This document shows, piece after piece, positions 30,380-39,579 of a DNA stretch of 48,214 nt. Within the stretch, counting starts at the first letter, position 1, and every line of letters begins with the position of its first letter. The DNA lies in the NCBI GenBank assembly GCA_937888805.1, contig CALBEY010000080.1, positions 1 to 48,214 of the forward strand, written 5' to 3'. A program made the position numbers and the translations under genes. The notes under the pieces were generated by a model. That model was not told where the DNA came from. It worked only from the letters and a program-made list of their open reading frames with translations, and did no database searches. This DNA comes from an uncultured Burkholderiaceae bacterium. Its GTDB lineage: Bacteria > Pseudomonadota > Gammaproteobacteria > Burkholderiales > Burkholderiaceae_B.

Positions 30380-31224
30380 CCACAATAGCCGGGCAGGCGT
30401 TTAGCCTAGAGTTCTTTCCTCCTCGCGACAAAGCCGCCCAAGGGCGTCTGCATGAGACCGTGGCTGCTCTTCGGCTGGTCAATCCCTCATACGTGAGCGT
30501 GACATTTGGCGCGGGAGGTACGACCCGCGATGGCACCCTGGAAACGGTGCGTCAGATGACGGATCTCGGCTTTGATGCGGCCCCTCATCTTTCCTGCATT
30601 GGATCAACGCGCACAGAAATATGCGATTTGCTTGATCAGTACAAAGCCCAAGGAGTGCGGCGTATTGTGGCGCTGCGAGGTGATATGCCGTCAGGCATGG
30701 GATCGGTTGGCGGTTCAGACATGTTGTCTTACGCCCATGAGTTGGTTTCTTTGATTCGTGAACACAGCGGCGATTGGTTTCATATTGAAGTTGGTGCTTA
30801 TCCAGAAATGCACCCCCAAGCCAGTGGCCCGCAACGCGACTTGCAACACTTTGTTGAAAAAGTAAAAGCGGGTGCCAATAGCGCCATCACGCAGTATTTT
30901 TTTAATGCTGATGCATATTTTGATTTTGTTGACCGAGCCCAAATGATGGGTGTTTCAATTCCTATCGTACCGGGTATTATGCCGATTACCAATCACACAC
31001 AGCTGATGAGGTTCTCAGAGATGTGTGGGGCAGAGGTGCCCCGTTGGATTCGATTGCGCTTGGCAGAAATGGGTGACGATAAAGAATCCATTCGATCGTT
31101 TGGAACAGACGTGGTCACTGAAATGTGTCAGAACTTGCTCGAGAATCAAGTGCCAGGGTTGCACTTTTATACCCTGAACAATGCACCCGCCACGCTTGCG
31201 ATCTGGAAGGGCTTATACCCTTAA
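30376..31224 (+). CDS. metF: 5,10-methylenetetrahydrofolate reductase
   Basis: MetF reduces methylene-THF to methyl-THF with FAD, feeding methionine synthase. The 282-residue product has the FSLEFFPPRD opening (with the catalytic Glu), the VTFGAGGTTRDGTLE loop, LRGDMP and the FFNADAYFDFVDRA segment typical of the family. The ATG at 30376 overlaps the holin-like stop; an in-frame upstream extension to 30034 runs through that gene and is rejected. Its stop shares TTAA with the convergent cyclo-ligase gene, so the two folate genes meet without any terminator gap. Confidence 0.96.
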   Translation: MTTIAGQAFSLEFFPPRDKAAQGRLHETVAALRLVNPSYVSVTFGAGGTTRDGTLETVRQMTDLGFDAAPHLSCIGSTRTEICDLLDQYKAQGVRRIVALRGDMPSGMGSVGGSDMLSYAHELVSLIREHSGDWFHIEVGAYPEMHPQASGPQRDLQHFVEKVKAGANSAITQYFFNADAYFDFVDRAQMMGVSIPIVPGIMPITNHTQLMRFSEMCGAEVPRWIRLRLAEMGDDKESIRSFGTDVVTEMCQNLLENQVPGLHFYTLNNAPATLAIWKGLYP

Positions 31225-31862
31225 TCAGGGCTTGGACTGAATGATTCGGGCGCCGCCGGATGCCAGGCCTCTGGCGTGATAACGGCATCAAGACGCTGAT
31301 CATGCGGCTGTGGACGGTAATGGGGGTCAAAAGCATGAATATTGCCTGCCGCCCAGGACACACCAATGGTTGTTGGCGAGTGACCCATGGTTTTGAAGTG
31401 GGCTAAGGTACGATCGTAAAAACCTTTACCATAGCCCAAACGATCGCCCTGGGCCGTGAACCCAAGGGTCGGCACCAGAACAACATCAGGCAACAATGGC
31501 TCACCGATTTCGGGCTCCATCACGCCGAAGGGACCCGCAAAAAGTGTTGTGTCTTCGTGCCACCGATAAAACTGAAGTGGCTCGATAGGTGAGACCATGC
31601 GTGGTAAGACCACCGTGAAACCGGCTTGTGTCAACTGAAGCAGTAAAGGGACCAAATCAGGTTCATCAGCGAGGGGCCAAAAAGCAGCGATAACTTTTGG
31701 CGCAGGCGTGTTGCTGTTTTGACAACGGTCGCGCATTAAGGCTAGCCAGGTGTAAAGACGTGACCGAATCAAAAGACTGCCGTGTTGACGAACCTCAGCG
31801 GCAAAATGTTTGCGTGATTCCTTTAGTCGCACACGAAGCTCAGCTGCGGTATTCTGTGACAT
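31221..31862 (-). CDS. 5-formyltetrahydrofolate cyclo-ligase
   Basis: The 213-residue product has the ATP- and folate-binding signature VPTLGFTAQGDRLGYGKGFYD near residues 130-150 and an N-terminal basic helix with SRLYTW. It turns 5-formyl-THF into 5,10-methenyl-THF with ATP and keeps the folate pool usable. The gene is often called ygfA or fau. It is convergent with metF, sharing four bases, and divergent from the lytic transglycosylase over about 100 bases. In many proteobacteria 6S RNA lies just upstream of this gene; the gap here is too short for it. Confidence 0.92.
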   Translation of the reverse strand: MSQNTAAELRVRLKESRKHFAAEVRQHGSLLIRSRLYTWLALMRDRCQNSNTPAPKVIAAFWPLADEPDLVPLLLQLTQAGFTVVLPRMVSPIEPLQFYRWHEDTTLFAGPFGVMEPEIGEPLLPDVVLVPTLGFTAQGDRLGYGKGFYDRTLAHFKTMGHSPTTIGVSWAAGNIHAFDPHYRPQPHDQRLDAVITPEAWHPAAPESFSPSPD

Positions 31863-31966
31863 CGTTGTTAATCCTTTTGCAACTTTGTGCTCGAATCATA
31901 GTCAGACTAACCATTATCGTGCGACGCTAGCTATCCCATGCCATAGACGAACCGTATCAGAGATAA

Positions 31967-33934
31967 ATGATAAATATTCGTTCTCCCTTTATACAAGATA
32001 GTTTGACCAAGCTCACCAAGGGTTGCTTGGGGTTGGTGTTGGTTACGATACCCGCGATCTCTGCGGCAAACACGTTTGACTATTCACCCGATACCAACCG
32101 TGCAAAGGCTGTTGTTGAAATCAAGACGGCCGTCGAAAAAGATCAGTTATCGCAGGTGCCAGCGTTGCGGCAACAGGTCGGTGATGACACCTTGGCGATC
32201 TATGCGGATTACTGGGTGGCTGAAAGAGCCGTCCAAAAAGCCCCATCCGTTTTTGATGTGCCAGAGGCGACAGCATTTTTGGCAAAGTATCCTGATTCAT
32301 ACGCGGCTGAAAAGCTGAAAGCCAGCTGGGTTTTGGCGGCATTCGATGCTGGGGCTTTCAACAAAATCCGCGATATTGGCGAATTTGAATGGCTCAATAA
32401 GCAGGTTCGATGCGCCAAACTTGAAGCACGTCACATGACCGGTCAGCGCGCGTCTGAGGCCGAGGCCTTAAATGAGTTTTTCCCAGGCCAAGCCTGCTGG
32501 TCTATGTTGCAACAATTTGTCGCTGATGGGGTGGTTAGCCGCGACGAAATGGTGGCCTTGATGCAAGACGCCATCGAGCGAAATCACACCCAGACGGCGG
32601 CACGCTTGGCAGCGTTGACGTTTGACCCCAAAACTTTGGTTAAATACCAGGCCATGATGAAGGCCCCAAGTCAGTGGGTTCGCGGTTTTAAGGGCAAAGC
32701 TGTCGGTGATAATGCGGTCATTGTGGCCATCGGCTTGCAGCGCATGGCGCGCGATAACCTGACAAAAACGGGTGAGTATGTCGCTAAAAGTTGGCGCAAG
32801 CGTCTGCCAGAAACTGCGCTCGGCTGGGTCTGGAGCCAGCTCGCTTTTCGTGCCGCATTGAACCTCATGCCGCAAGCCGATCAGTGGTATCGCTTGGCCG
32901 GTGACAGTCGACTGTCTGAGACCAACCACCCGTGGCGTGTTCGCATGGCTTTGCGTCAGCCAAACATTGATTGGTTGTGGGTGCAAACAGCCATTGATCG
33001 CATGCCACCACAGATGCAGCAAGAAGCGGATTGGCAGTATTGGCGTGCGCGAGCGCTCGCTGCCACCGGCCAAGTCGACCAGGCACGGGTCATCTACGAA
33101 GACATATCGGATCAATATAATTTTTATGGCCAACTTGCCCTTGAAGAACTTGGTCGTCAGATCGTGGCGCCTGCAGCACCGGCAGCGGTGAGTCAGCAGG
33201 AGTTACAGGCGGCGCGTGATAATCCACACTTACAGCAAGGTGTGGCTCTGTTTCGTTTGGGCTTGCGCGTTGAGGCCGTACCACAGTGGAACTTTGCGCT
33301 CAGACACATGGATGACAGAGAATTGTTTGCGGCCGCTGAGTTTGCGCGTGAGCAAGGCATCTACGATCGGGTTGTTAATACGTCTGAGCGTACGCAAGAC
33401 GAGGTTGATTTTTCGCAACGGTTCGTTGCGCCATTTAAGAGCGAAGTCGTGGCACAAGCGCAGTCGATCAATTTAGACCCCGCTTGGGTTTATGGCTTGA
33501 TACGTCAAGAGTCACGCTTCATCATGGATGCTCGCTCAGTGGTGGGCGCATCAGGATTGATGCAATTGATGCCCGCCACCGCCAAGTACGTGGCCAAGAA
33601 AATTGGCATGACAGATTTCCGGCCTTCACGAGTCAACGAGTTTGATATCAACACCAAGTTAGGGACCAACTATTTGCTGATGGTACTCAATGACCTTGAC
33701 GGCTCACAAGTGCTCGCAAGCGCTGGCTATAACGCAGGCCCTGGAAGACCTGCCAAATGGCGATCAACACTGGGGCATCCGGTTGAGGGCGCTATCTTTG
33801 CCGAAACAATACCGTTTAATGAAACCCGTGATTACGTTAAAAGTGTGCTTTCAAATGCCACTTATTATGAAGCCACCTTTAGCGGACAGCCGCAGTCACT
33901 TAAAGCGCGCCTTGGACGAATCACACCTCGCTAG
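31967..33934 (+). CDS. slt: soluble lytic murein transglycosylase, Slt70 family
   Basis: The 655-residue protein has a signal peptide (cleaved near ISAAN), a long alpha-helical superhelix rich in Ala and Trp, and a C-terminal lysozyme-like SLT domain. The domain starts at [11 protein letters not shown] with the catalytic Glu515, followed by [17 protein letters not shown] and the NYLLMVL / [10 protein letters not shown] motif. It cleaves peptidoglycan to 1,6-anhydromuropeptides in the periplasm. The ATG at 31967 gives the signal peptide; no good Shine-Dalgarno is visible. The cca gene follows closely. Confidence 0.94.
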   Translation: MINIRSPFIQDSLTKLTKGCLGLVLVTIPAISAANTFDYSPDTNRAKAVVEIKTAVEKDQLSQVPALRQQVGDDTLAIYADYWVAERAVQKAPSVFDVPEATAFLAKYPDSYAAEKLKASWVLAAFDAGAFNKIRDIGEFEWLNKQVRCAKLEARHMTGQRASEAEALNEFFPGQACWSMLQQFVADGVVSRDEMVALMQDAIERNHTQTAARLAALTFDPKTLVKYQAMMKAPSQWVRGFKGKAVGDNAVIVAIGLQRMARDNLTKTGEYVAKSWRKRLPETALGWVWSQLAFRAALNLMPQADQWYRLAGDSRLSETNHPWRVRMALRQPNIDWLWVQTAIDRMPPQMQQEADWQYWRARALAATGQVDQARVIYEDISDQYNFYGQLALEELGRQIVAPAAPAAVSQQELQAARDNPHLQQGVALFRLGLRVEAVPQWNFALRHMDDRELFAAAEFAREQGIYDRVVNTSERTQDEVDFSQRFVAPFKSEVVAQAQSINLDPAWVYGLIRQESRFIMDARSVVGASGLMQLMPATAKYVAKKIGMTDFRPSRVNEFDINTKLGTNYLLMVLNDLDGSQVLASAGYNAGPGRPAKWRSTLGHPVEGAIFAETIPFNETRDYVKSVLSNATYYEATFSGQPQSLKARLGRITPR

Positions 33935-33965
33935 TGAATGTAAACACCAATCAAACAAAAACACC

Positions 33966-35120
33966 GTGACGTTCTTTGATCCACTGCTAAAAGGCCTTGA
34001 TGTCTACATCGTGGGTGGTGCTGTGCGCGATGAGTTGCTCTGCCGCCCGGCCGGTGATCGGGATTGGGTTGTGGTTGGGTCAACACCCGAAACACTTATT
34101 GATCGCGGATTTATCCCTGTTGGGGCCGATTTTCCCGTTTTTTTGCACCCCATCACCAAAGAAGAGTTTGCCTTGGCGCGCACCGAACGCAAGACTGGTC
34201 GTGGCTACAAAGGGTTTACTTTTCAGACTGGACCCGATGTCACGCTTGAGGATGACTTAAAGCGCCGCGACTTAACAATTAATGCCATGGCACGCAAGCC
34301 AGACGGGGATCTTGTCGATCCACTCGGTGGTGCCAAAGACCTTAAGAGCGCTGTTTTACGCCACGTGGGCCCAGCCTTTGAAGAAGACCCGGTTCGCATA
34401 CTACGTTTGGCTCGCTTTGCTGCCCGTTTCACGGATTTCAGCATCGCCCCAGATACGATTGGTTTGTGTCGTCGCATGGTGGCGGCGGGCGAAGCAGGTG
34501 CTTTGGTACCTGAGCGTGTTTGGCAAGAACTATCGCGCGGGTTAGTCAGTGAAAAGCCGTCGCGTCTGTTTGACGTTTTGGCGCAGTGCGATGCATTACC
34601 TGTCGTGATGCCGGGTTTCGAATGGAACACGCTTCTCGGCGCCAGGCTCGACGCACTGGCGCGAAGCCCCTTGTCAGGCTTGCCAGCAATGTATGCTGTG
34701 GCGCTGTTGACCAGCGCAGACCGAGAGGCATTGTCAGTGCGTTTGCGTGCTTCAAACGAATGCGCGCAATGGGCCAAGCTTTTACCCACGGTGTTTGAAT
34801 ATTGCGAGCGCGACCCTGAGTGGGTGACACCGCAGGCCGCCGAACAGGTATTGGCATTGATTGAAGCGGCCGACGGTATTCGCCGTCATGAGCGCCTGGT
34901 CGCGTTGGTGAGTATCGTTTACCAGTTGTTTGAAAAGCCTGCTGATAGGCTGTTATCGCTCTTGATAGCAGCCAATTCGGTGAAGGCGGGTGACATTGCC
35001 CAACCGCTCCAGGCCGCTGGCGCCCAAGCCATCGGCCAGGCCGTGCGTGCTGCGCGGTTAACGGCGATTGAACAACGACTTGTTTCGCTTAAAGCTGATG
35101 GCGCCGATCAGAGTGGCTAA
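33966..35120 (+). CDS. cca: CCA-adding enzyme (tRNA nucleotidyltransferase), without a recognisable HD catalytic motif
   Basis: Cca adds or repairs the 3'-CCA of tRNA. The N-terminal half has [10 protein letters not shown] (16-25), the catalytic DRD (31-33), [29 protein letters not shown] and [16 protein letters not shown], all class II motifs. The frame is open far upstream into slt, but the first start that fits the family N-terminus is GTG at 33966; no Shine-Dalgarno is seen, so translation may depend on slt. At 384 residues it is shorter than E. coli Cca, and the region where HTLM and CHDLGKG should stand reads [17 protein letters not shown], so the phosphohydrolase activity is probably missing. 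Confidence 0.9.
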   Translation: MTFFDPLLKGLDVYIVGGAVRDELLCRPAGDRDWVVVGSTPETLIDRGFIPVGADFPVFLHPITKEEFALARTERKTGRGYKGFTFQTGPDVTLEDDLKRRDLTINAMARKPDGDLVDPLGGAKDLKSAVLRHVGPAFEEDPVRILRLARFAARFTDFSIAPDTIGLCRRMVAAGEAGALVPERVWQELSRGLVSEKPSRLFDVLAQCDALPVVMPGFEWNTLLGARLDALARSPLSGLPAMYAVALLTSADREALSVRLRASNECAQWAKLLPTVFEYCERDPEWVTPQAAEQVLALIEAADGIRRHERLVALVSIVYQLFEKPADRLLSLLIAANSVKAGDIAQPLQAAGAQAIGQAVRAARLTAIEQRLVSLKADGADQSG

Positions 35121-36267
35121 AGCCCATCAACGGTAAATCAATTTGTTTGCCGACTGCTAGCACTTTGAATAACTCACCCATTTCTGCTTCTGAAACCAGC
35201 TTTTCGAGCGCACGGGCTTCGTGGCGGTTAAGACGTGCGGCTTGTGTCGCAAGACCTGCGTTTATTAAAAAGCGTGCTTGGCTGGTGAAGCCCATGACCT
35301 CGAGGCCTGAACGTTGAGCGGCCGCTGCCATGGCAGAGAAATCAACATGTGCGGTGATATCTTGCAGACCAGGTGCAAAAAACGGATTGTCGTGTGCGGT
35401 GTGTTGAATGTGGCACATCAACGTGCCCGTATGGCGTTGGGGGTGAAAGAATTCACTGGCCGTGAAGCCATAGTCAATGATGAAGGCAACGCCTTTGCTG
35501 AGCCAATCGTTAATTTGTTGTATCCAAGCCTCAGCGGCTAAATTTAACTCCGTGATGTAGCCAGGAAGAGCGGGCAGGCGTGCCTTTAGTGTTTCTGTCA
35601 AGCGCTCGCTCGCGGGCTGACTCTGCCATGCAAACCCATCGTCGGTCCAGATAACACCCTGTTCAATCGCCTGACCGTCTTGATCGAAACCCACGATATG
35701 AACAGGCATGGCGTCCAACACTTCGTTGGCAAGGATAACGCCGTCAAATGCAGGGCCGGGATTGTCAACCCATCGAACTTGTTCGGCCCAGGGCGCCAAT
35801 GTTTGCTGCTGACGTTGCTTTAGATCAGCAGACAATTCAAGGATTTCGTATCGAGTTTGAAAGCCCAGTGTTTTGAGTTCTTCGAGAATGTCGTGCGCCA
35901 GCTGACCAGAGCCCGCGCCAAACTCAAGAATTTTGGGATCAGCGCAGTCAGCCAGCACTTGCGCGACTTGTTGAGCCAAGGTGCGGCCAAAAGCGGGAGA
36001 CAATTCAGGGGCAGTCACAAAATCGCCGGCTAAGCCGGCTTGATTCTGTGTGTGGCGAGCGGCAAGTTTGGTACTGCCTGCGCTGTAGTAACCGAGCCCC
36101 GGTGCGTAAAGGACTTCGGTCATCCAGCGCTCAAAAGATAGCCAGCCACCTGCTCGAACAATGCATTGACGCAGGTGGTTGGAGACGGTCTCGCTATGCT
36201 CGAGCGCTTGGGCGCGCACGTGAATGGCTGGTGGGACGCTGTGGTCGGTCGGAGGATCGCTTGGCAT
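35089..36267 (-). CDS. SAM-dependent methyltransferase of the PF02636 (NDUFAF7/MidA-like) family
   Basis: The product (392 residues from ATG 36267) has the family opening [23 protein letters not shown], then [20 protein letters not shown] and the SAM-binding [16 protein letters not shown]. Mitochondrial relatives methylate an arginine of complex I, and bacterial substrates are mostly unknown. The start is uncertain. ATG 36267 puts 74 bases within the end of rhlE in another frame, while GTG 36219 shortens the overlap to 26 bases; neither has a good ribosome site. Its 3' end overlaps the end of cca by 32 bases on the opposite strand. Confidence 0.85.
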   Translation of the reverse strand: MPSDPPTDHSVPPAIHVRAQALEHSETVSNHLRQCIVRAGGWLSFERWMTEVLYAPGLGYYSAGSTKLAARHTQNQAGLAGDFVTAPELSPAFGRTLAQQVAQVLADCADPKILEFGAGSGQLAHDILEELKTLGFQTRYEILELSADLKQRQQQTLAPWAEQVRWVDNPGPAFDGVILANEVLDAMPVHIVGFDQDGQAIEQGVIWTDDGFAWQSQPASERLTETLKARLPALPGYITELNLAAEAWIQQINDWLSKGVAFIIDYGFTASEFFHPQRHTGTLMCHIQHTAHDNPFFAPGLQDITAHVDFSAMAAAAQRSGLEVMGFTSQARFLINAGLATQAARLNRHEARALEKLVSEAEMGELFKVLAVGKQIDLPLMGFSHSDRRHQL

Positions 36268-37522
36268 GGCCTTCAGTATACGGTTTGGTACTGCGCTTGG
36301 CAGCATGACCGCCAGGTGCGGCACCAGCTGCGCGAACAGGTGGTTTGCCACGGCGCACGCCACTGGGCTTGCTTGATGCCTGACGACGGGGTTCCATGCC
36401 TGGAATTTCTTCCGAGTCGATGGTGTGACCGATGAAATGCTCAATGCGTTTCACTTTATGACGCTCGCGATGTTCGGCCAAAGTCACGGCATTGCCGTTA
36501 CGTCCTGCGCGGCCAGTGCGGCCAATACGGTGCACATAATCTTCAGCTTGCATCGGCAAGTCAAAATTAATGGCGTGGCTAATCGTCTGCACGTCAATAC
36601 CGCGGGCAGCGACATCGGTTGCGACCAGTACGCGCAAATTACCGCGCTGCATCGCCGTCAATGTCCGTGTGCGCTGGCGCTGGTTCATGTCACCATGCAA
36701 AGCTTGTGCTGAAAAACCTTGCTCGTTGAGCTGGTCTGCCAGTTCATCAGCACCGCGTTTGGTCGCTGTAAAAACGATGGCCTGATCAACCGCCGCATCG
36801 CGCAAAATATGATCAAGTAAACGACGCTTGTGTGCACCGTCGTCAGCATAAAAGAGGCTTTGTGTGATTTGTGCGTGACGCTCGTTGGGTGAAGAGATTT
36901 CAATCCGAACGGGCTCGCGCATCATCGTTTGCGCCAACTTGGCCACGGTGCCATCAAGCGTTGCTGAAAACAGTAATGTTTGGCGTGAGCTTGGCGTGGC
37001 AGCCACCAGCGCTTTGATGTCGTCAATGAAACCCATATCCAACATACGGTCAGCTTCATCTAGAATCAGCGTGTGCACGGTCGACAAGTCAACGCGTTTG
37101 GCTTTCAGGTGATCGATGAGTCGACCAGGTGTGGCCACCAACACGTCCAACCGGCGTGACAGTGCTTTGAGTTGGGCGCCATAAGGCATGCCGCCGACAA
37201 CAGTTGCGACACGCAGACCATTGATTTGTGAACCGTATTCGGCACTGGCTTGAGTGACCTGCATGGCCAATTCACGGGTTGGCGTGAGTACCAAAATCTG
37301 TACTCCACGACCGCCGTTGGCTTTGGTCATAGAAAGTTTGTTCAAAGCAGGCAACATAAAGGCTGCGGTTTTGCCGCTACCGGTTTGTGCTGAAACCATC
37401 AAGTCGGTGCCTTTGAGGGCTGCCGGAATGGCTTTTTCTTGAACAGGGGTGGGTTTGTCGAAGCCGGCTTGACGAATAGCAGCCAACAACGGGGGCGTAA
37501 GCCCCAGCTCTGAGAATGACAT
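36194..37522 (-). CDS. rhlE: DEAD-box RNA helicase, RhlE type
   Basis: The 442-residue helicase contains the Q-motif region FDKPTPVQ, AQTGSGKT (45-52), PTREL, TPGR, DEAD (155-158), SAT (186-188), the ATDVAARGID motif and HRIGRTGR (331-338). RhlE-type proteins remodel structured RNA, for example in ribosome assembly and at low temperature. A tail from about residue 378 is rich in Arg, Pro, Ser and Lys and is probably an unstructured RNA-binding extension. Its last codons overlap the next gene. A long leader of about 105 bases follows the proposed promoter at 37635-37663. Confidence 0.94.
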   Translation of the reverse strand: MSFSELGLTPPLLAAIRQAGFDKPTPVQEKAIPAALKGTDLMVSAQTGSGKTAAFMLPALNKLSMTKANGGRGVQILVLTPTRELAMQVTQASAEYGSQINGLRVATVVGGMPYGAQLKALSRRLDVLVATPGRLIDHLKAKRVDLSTVHTLILDEADRMLDMGFIDDIKALVAATPSSRQTLLFSATLDGTVAKLAQTMMREPVRIEISSPNERHAQITQSLFYADDGAHKRRLLDHILRDAAVDQAIVFTATKRGADELADQLNEQGFSAQALHGDMNQRQRTRTLTAMQRGNLRVLVATDVAARGIDVQTISHAINFDLPMQAEDYVHRIGRTGRAGRNGNAVTLAEHRERHKVKRIEHFIGHTIDSEEIPGMEPRRQASSKPSGVRRGKPPVRAAGAAPGGHAAKRSTKPYTEGHAKRSSDRPQRPTSHSRARPSARA

Positions 37523-37634
37523 TTTCTTTCCTTTGAATCGAGCCGACCGGAGAAACCGAACGCTTGGGTCGCTGAGAACACGGCCGCGAAAGGAAAGAGG
37601 TCAGAGAGCGATTTGTTTGTTTAAATGAACGCGA

Positions 37635-37663
37635 AGTGTACACGTCTTATTGTCTGGGGTAAA
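37635..37663 (-). promoter_or_regulatory. candidate promoter of rhlE
   Basis: On the reverse strand TTTACC (37663-37658) and TACACT (37640-37635) are separated by exactly 17 bases. The start would be near 37628, leaving a leader of about 105 bases before the rhlE ATG. A GGGG/CCCC palindrome overlaps the -35. Long leaders are common for cold-inducible helicases, but regulation is not demonstrated. Confidence 0.5.
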
Positions 37664-37750
37664 CCCCTATTCGAATATTTTTACATCAGTTTTGATGGCA
37701 GTTGCACTTTGCGCGCGTGGTGACCTCCTCTTTAAGCGGCTACCTTGCCT

Positions 37751-37776
37751 CTAGCCCTTGACATGAGGTGGGCTAG
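37751..37776 (+). promoter_or_regulatory. inverted repeat (probable operator) around the -35 of the PcaC-like operon
   Basis: CTAGCCC (37751-37757) and GGGCTAG (37770-37776) are a perfect inverted repeat with 12 bases between. TTGACA (37758-37763) lies directly after the left arm. A dimeric repressor bound here would block RNA polymerase. No regulator gene is adjacent in the window. Confidence 0.5.
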
Positions 37777-37787
37777 CTGAAGACAAT
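37758..37787 (+). promoter_or_regulatory. promoter of the PcaC-like / beta-hydroxyacid dehydrogenase operon
   Basis: TTGACA (37758-37763) is a perfect -35; GACAAT (37782-37787) is 18 bases further and matches four of six -10 positions. The start would be near 37794, giving a short leader. Confidence 0.55.
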
Positions 37788-37827
37788 CAGTTTCTTCACT
37801 ATTTTTTCATATCAACCAAGGATTCAC

Positions 37828-38247
37828 ATGACTGCCAAAGACGAAACACAAAAATTGTTCGAACAAGGTTTGAAAGTACGCCGCGAAGTTTTAGGCACCG
37901 AATATGTCGATGGCTCGATTGCTAAGGCTAACGATTTCATGATGGCGTTTCAACACGTCACCACCGAGTGGGCTTGGGGCTACACCTGGTCGCGTGAAGG
38001 TCTCGATCGCAAGACACGAAGCATGTTGAATTTGGCCATGTTGACCGCATTAAATCGCCCTGCTGAAATCAAATTGCACGTCAAGGGTGCCTTAAACAAC
38101 GGTGTGACGGTCGAAGAAATGAAGGAAGTTCTTTTGCACGCTGCTATTTATTGCGGTATTCCAGCTGCGTTGGATGCTTTCAAAGTGACCAACCAAGTGC
38201 TCGAAGAAGAGGGTGCATTTAACGATAAGCCCAAGGACGCTGGTTAA
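37828..38247 (+). CDS. carboxymuconolactone decarboxylase family protein (PcaC-like)
   Basis: The 139-residue product carries the PcaC-type motifs RKTRSMLNLAMLTALNRPAEIKLHVKGALNNG and LLHAAIYCGIPAALDAF. There is no CXXC pair, so it is not an AhpD-type peroxidase. Family members decarboxylate 4-carboxymuconolactone in the beta-ketoadipate pathway, but many homologues lie outside that pathway and have unknown substrates. No other aromatic-degradation gene is present. Its TAA shares one base with the ATG of the next gene, so the two form an operon. AAGGA is about six bases before the ATG. Confidence 0.85.
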   Translation: MTAKDETQKLFEQGLKVRREVLGTEYVDGSIAKANDFMMAFQHVTTEWAWGYTWSREGLDRKTRSMLNLAMLTALNRPAEIKLHVKGALNNGVTVEEMKEVLLHAAIYCGIPAALDAFKVTNQVLEEEGAFNDKPKDAG

Positions 38248-39164
38248 TGAGCAATCAAACTCAAATCGGTTTTATTGGCCTGGGCAAAATGGGTTGGCCA
38301 ATGGCCAAGCGTTTGGTTGAGGCGGGTTATTCTTTGCAAGTGTTGGAAGCTGATCAAGGGCGTTGCGCTGAATTTGTGGCGCAAGTCGGTGGCGTGGCCT
38401 GCACGAGCGCCAAAACCTTGGCGCAAGCGACCAATGTCATCATCACCATCTTGCCCACGAGCGCCATTGTGCAGTCGGTATTAGAAGGCCCTGATGGTGT
38501 GTTGGCGGGCTTGCAACCAAACACCGTTCTGGTAGAGATGTCCTCAGGCGTGCCGAGCATCACCCGGCATTTGGCGCAGCTTGTGTCACAGGCCGGTGGT
38601 CATCTTGTTGATGCCCCCGTTTCCGGTGGTGTGCCACGCGCCAAGACGGGCGAGTTGTCCATCATGTTTGGCGGTTCGAATGACCAGCTGAGCACATTAA
38701 CCCCGATTTTGCAGTGCATGGGCCAGGCGATTGAGCCCACGGGTGACGTTGGTTCAGCTCACGCGATGAAAGCACTAAACAATCTGGTTTCGGCCGGTGG
38801 TTTTTTAATTGGCGTCGAGGCGTTAATGATTGGCAAGCGCTTTGGATTGAGCCCCGAGAAAATGGTTGATGTTTTGAATGCTTCGACAGGCATGAATAAC
38901 TCGACGCAGAAAAAGTTCAAGCAATTTGTTTTGTCGGGGCAGTTCAACTCAGGGTTTGGACTAGACTTGATGGTTAAAGACCTGAGTATCGCCTTGGGGA
39001 TTGCGCATGAGACGGCAACACCCACCCCGTTTTCAGCGCTTTGCCGTGAATTGTGGGCGGCTTCTGCTCAGATGCTGGGTCCCAATCAAGATCACACGGC
39101 AGTTGCCAAACTGACTGAGCGTTTGGCCGGCGACAGCCTGAGTCGCTCAGAAGGGAAAAAATAA
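38247..39164 (+). CDS. NAD(P)-dependent beta-hydroxyacid dehydrogenase (3-hydroxyisobutyrate / tartronate-semialdehyde reductase type)
   Basis: The 305-residue product shows the Rossmann GLGKMG (11-16), the substrate-site DAPVSGGVPRAKTGELSIMFGG near residues 125-146 and the catalytic Lys175 in AMKALNNLVSAGG. Family members interconvert short beta-hydroxyacids and semialdehydes. The exact substrate is unknown. It is coupled to the PcaC-like gene by a one-base overlap, which suggests joint action on a small organic acid. Confidence 0.88.
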   Translation: MSNQTQIGFIGLGKMGWPMAKRLVEAGYSLQVLEADQGRCAEFVAQVGGVACTSAKTLAQATNVIITILPTSAIVQSVLEGPDGVLAGLQPNTVLVEMSSGVPSITRHLAQLVSQAGGHLVDAPVSGGVPRAKTGELSIMFGGSNDQLSTLTPILQCMGQAIEPTGDVGSAHAMKALNNLVSAGGFLIGVEALMIGKRFGLSPEKMVDVLNASTGMNNSTQKKFKQFVLSGQFNSGFGLDLMVKDLSIALGIAHETATPTPFSALCRELWAASAQMLGPNQDHTAVAKLTERLAGDSLSRSEGKK

Positions 39165-39174
39165 GAGTGGAGAA

Positions 39175-39414
39175 TTACTTGGCGTTTCTAGATGATCGAC
39201 TATTGTCAGGGGGGCGTGGGTAGCCCTCAGCCAATATCCGCGTCCAGACAGCGTCTTTTTCAGCTTCGTCCATAAAAACCCAGTTCGAGACCTCCATCAC
39301 GGTGCGCCCGCAACCGCGGCAGATGTCGTCAAATAGTGTGGAGCAAATGGCCACGCATGGCGAATCATCCCGTGCAGCGGATTTCGGTGTGCTCGAATTG
39401 TCATTGCCAGGCAT
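39175..39414 (-). CDS. DUF1289 family small cysteine protein
   Basis: The 79-residue product contains SPCVAICSTLFDDICRGCGRTVMEVSNW, the signature of DUF1289, with cysteines in a C-x3-C and CXXC-like arrangement that could bind zinc or an iron-sulfur centre. A conserved tryptophan-rich end (about 45-57) follows. The function of the family is not known. It is transcribed toward the end of the forward dehydrogenase gene, which it faces convergently at 10 bases, and lies downstream of metK past a terminator. Confidence 0.85.
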   Translation of the reverse strand: MPGNDNSSTPKSAARDDSPCVAICSTLFDDICRGCGRTVMEVSNWVFMDEAEKDAVWTRILAEGYPRPPDNSRSSRNAK

Positions 39415-39481
39415 GGTCTAAACCGTCTCAGTCGTGATTGAAAGAAATCGAGTGTAGTCGCCTGTCACTGCAAAACATAAC

Positions 39482-39523
39482 AAAACCCGGTCATCGACTT
39501 TGGTACGCCGATGACCCGGTTTT
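39482..39523 (-). terminator. metK terminator
   Basis: AAAACCCGGTCATCG (39482-39496) pairs with CGATGACCCGGTTTT (39509-39523) over 15 positions with one C-C mismatch. On the reverse strand the stem ends in a T-run, 57 bases after the metK stop. It separates metK from the DUF1289 gene. Confidence 0.75.
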
Positions 39524-39531
39524 AAATCAAA

Positions 39532-39565
39532 CGGCATCAGGGTTTGGGTTTTGCGACTGATGCCG
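39532..39565 (-). terminator. second hairpin between metK and its terminator
   Basis: CGGCATCAG (39532-39540) and CTGATGCCG (39557-39565) pair perfectly over nine bases with a 16-base loop, 15 bases after the metK stop. No T-run adjoins, so it may protect the mRNA 3' end rather than terminate. Confidence 0.4.
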
Positions 39566-39579
39566 AAAGATAGCGGGCT

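Larger units (their letters stand above)
37523..37827. other. 305-bp divergent intergenic region between rhlE and the PcaC-like gene
   Basis: No gene was recognised here. It contains the rhlE promoter and leader on the reverse strand, a GGGGTAAACCCC palindrome (37656-37667) overlapping the rhlE -35, and on the forward strand the promoter and inverted repeat of the PcaC-like operon. An AAGGA ribosome site lies before the ATG at 37828. Confidence 0.6.

Noticed and set aside
30034..31224. 396-residue reading frame including metF
   Set aside because: The first 114 codons lie in another frame of the holin-like gene; metF homology begins at the ATG 30376, which also couples to the holin-like stop.
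31863..31966. 6S RNA (ssrS) next to the cyclo-ligase gene
   Set aside because: In many proteobacteria ssrS precedes ygfA, but only 104 bases lie here between divergent genes, too short for the roughly 180-base RNA, and no closed long-stem structure is visible.
33690..35120. 476-residue extended cca frame
   Set aside because: Its first 92 codons overlap slt in another frame and match nothing; the Cca N-terminus begins at GTG 33966.
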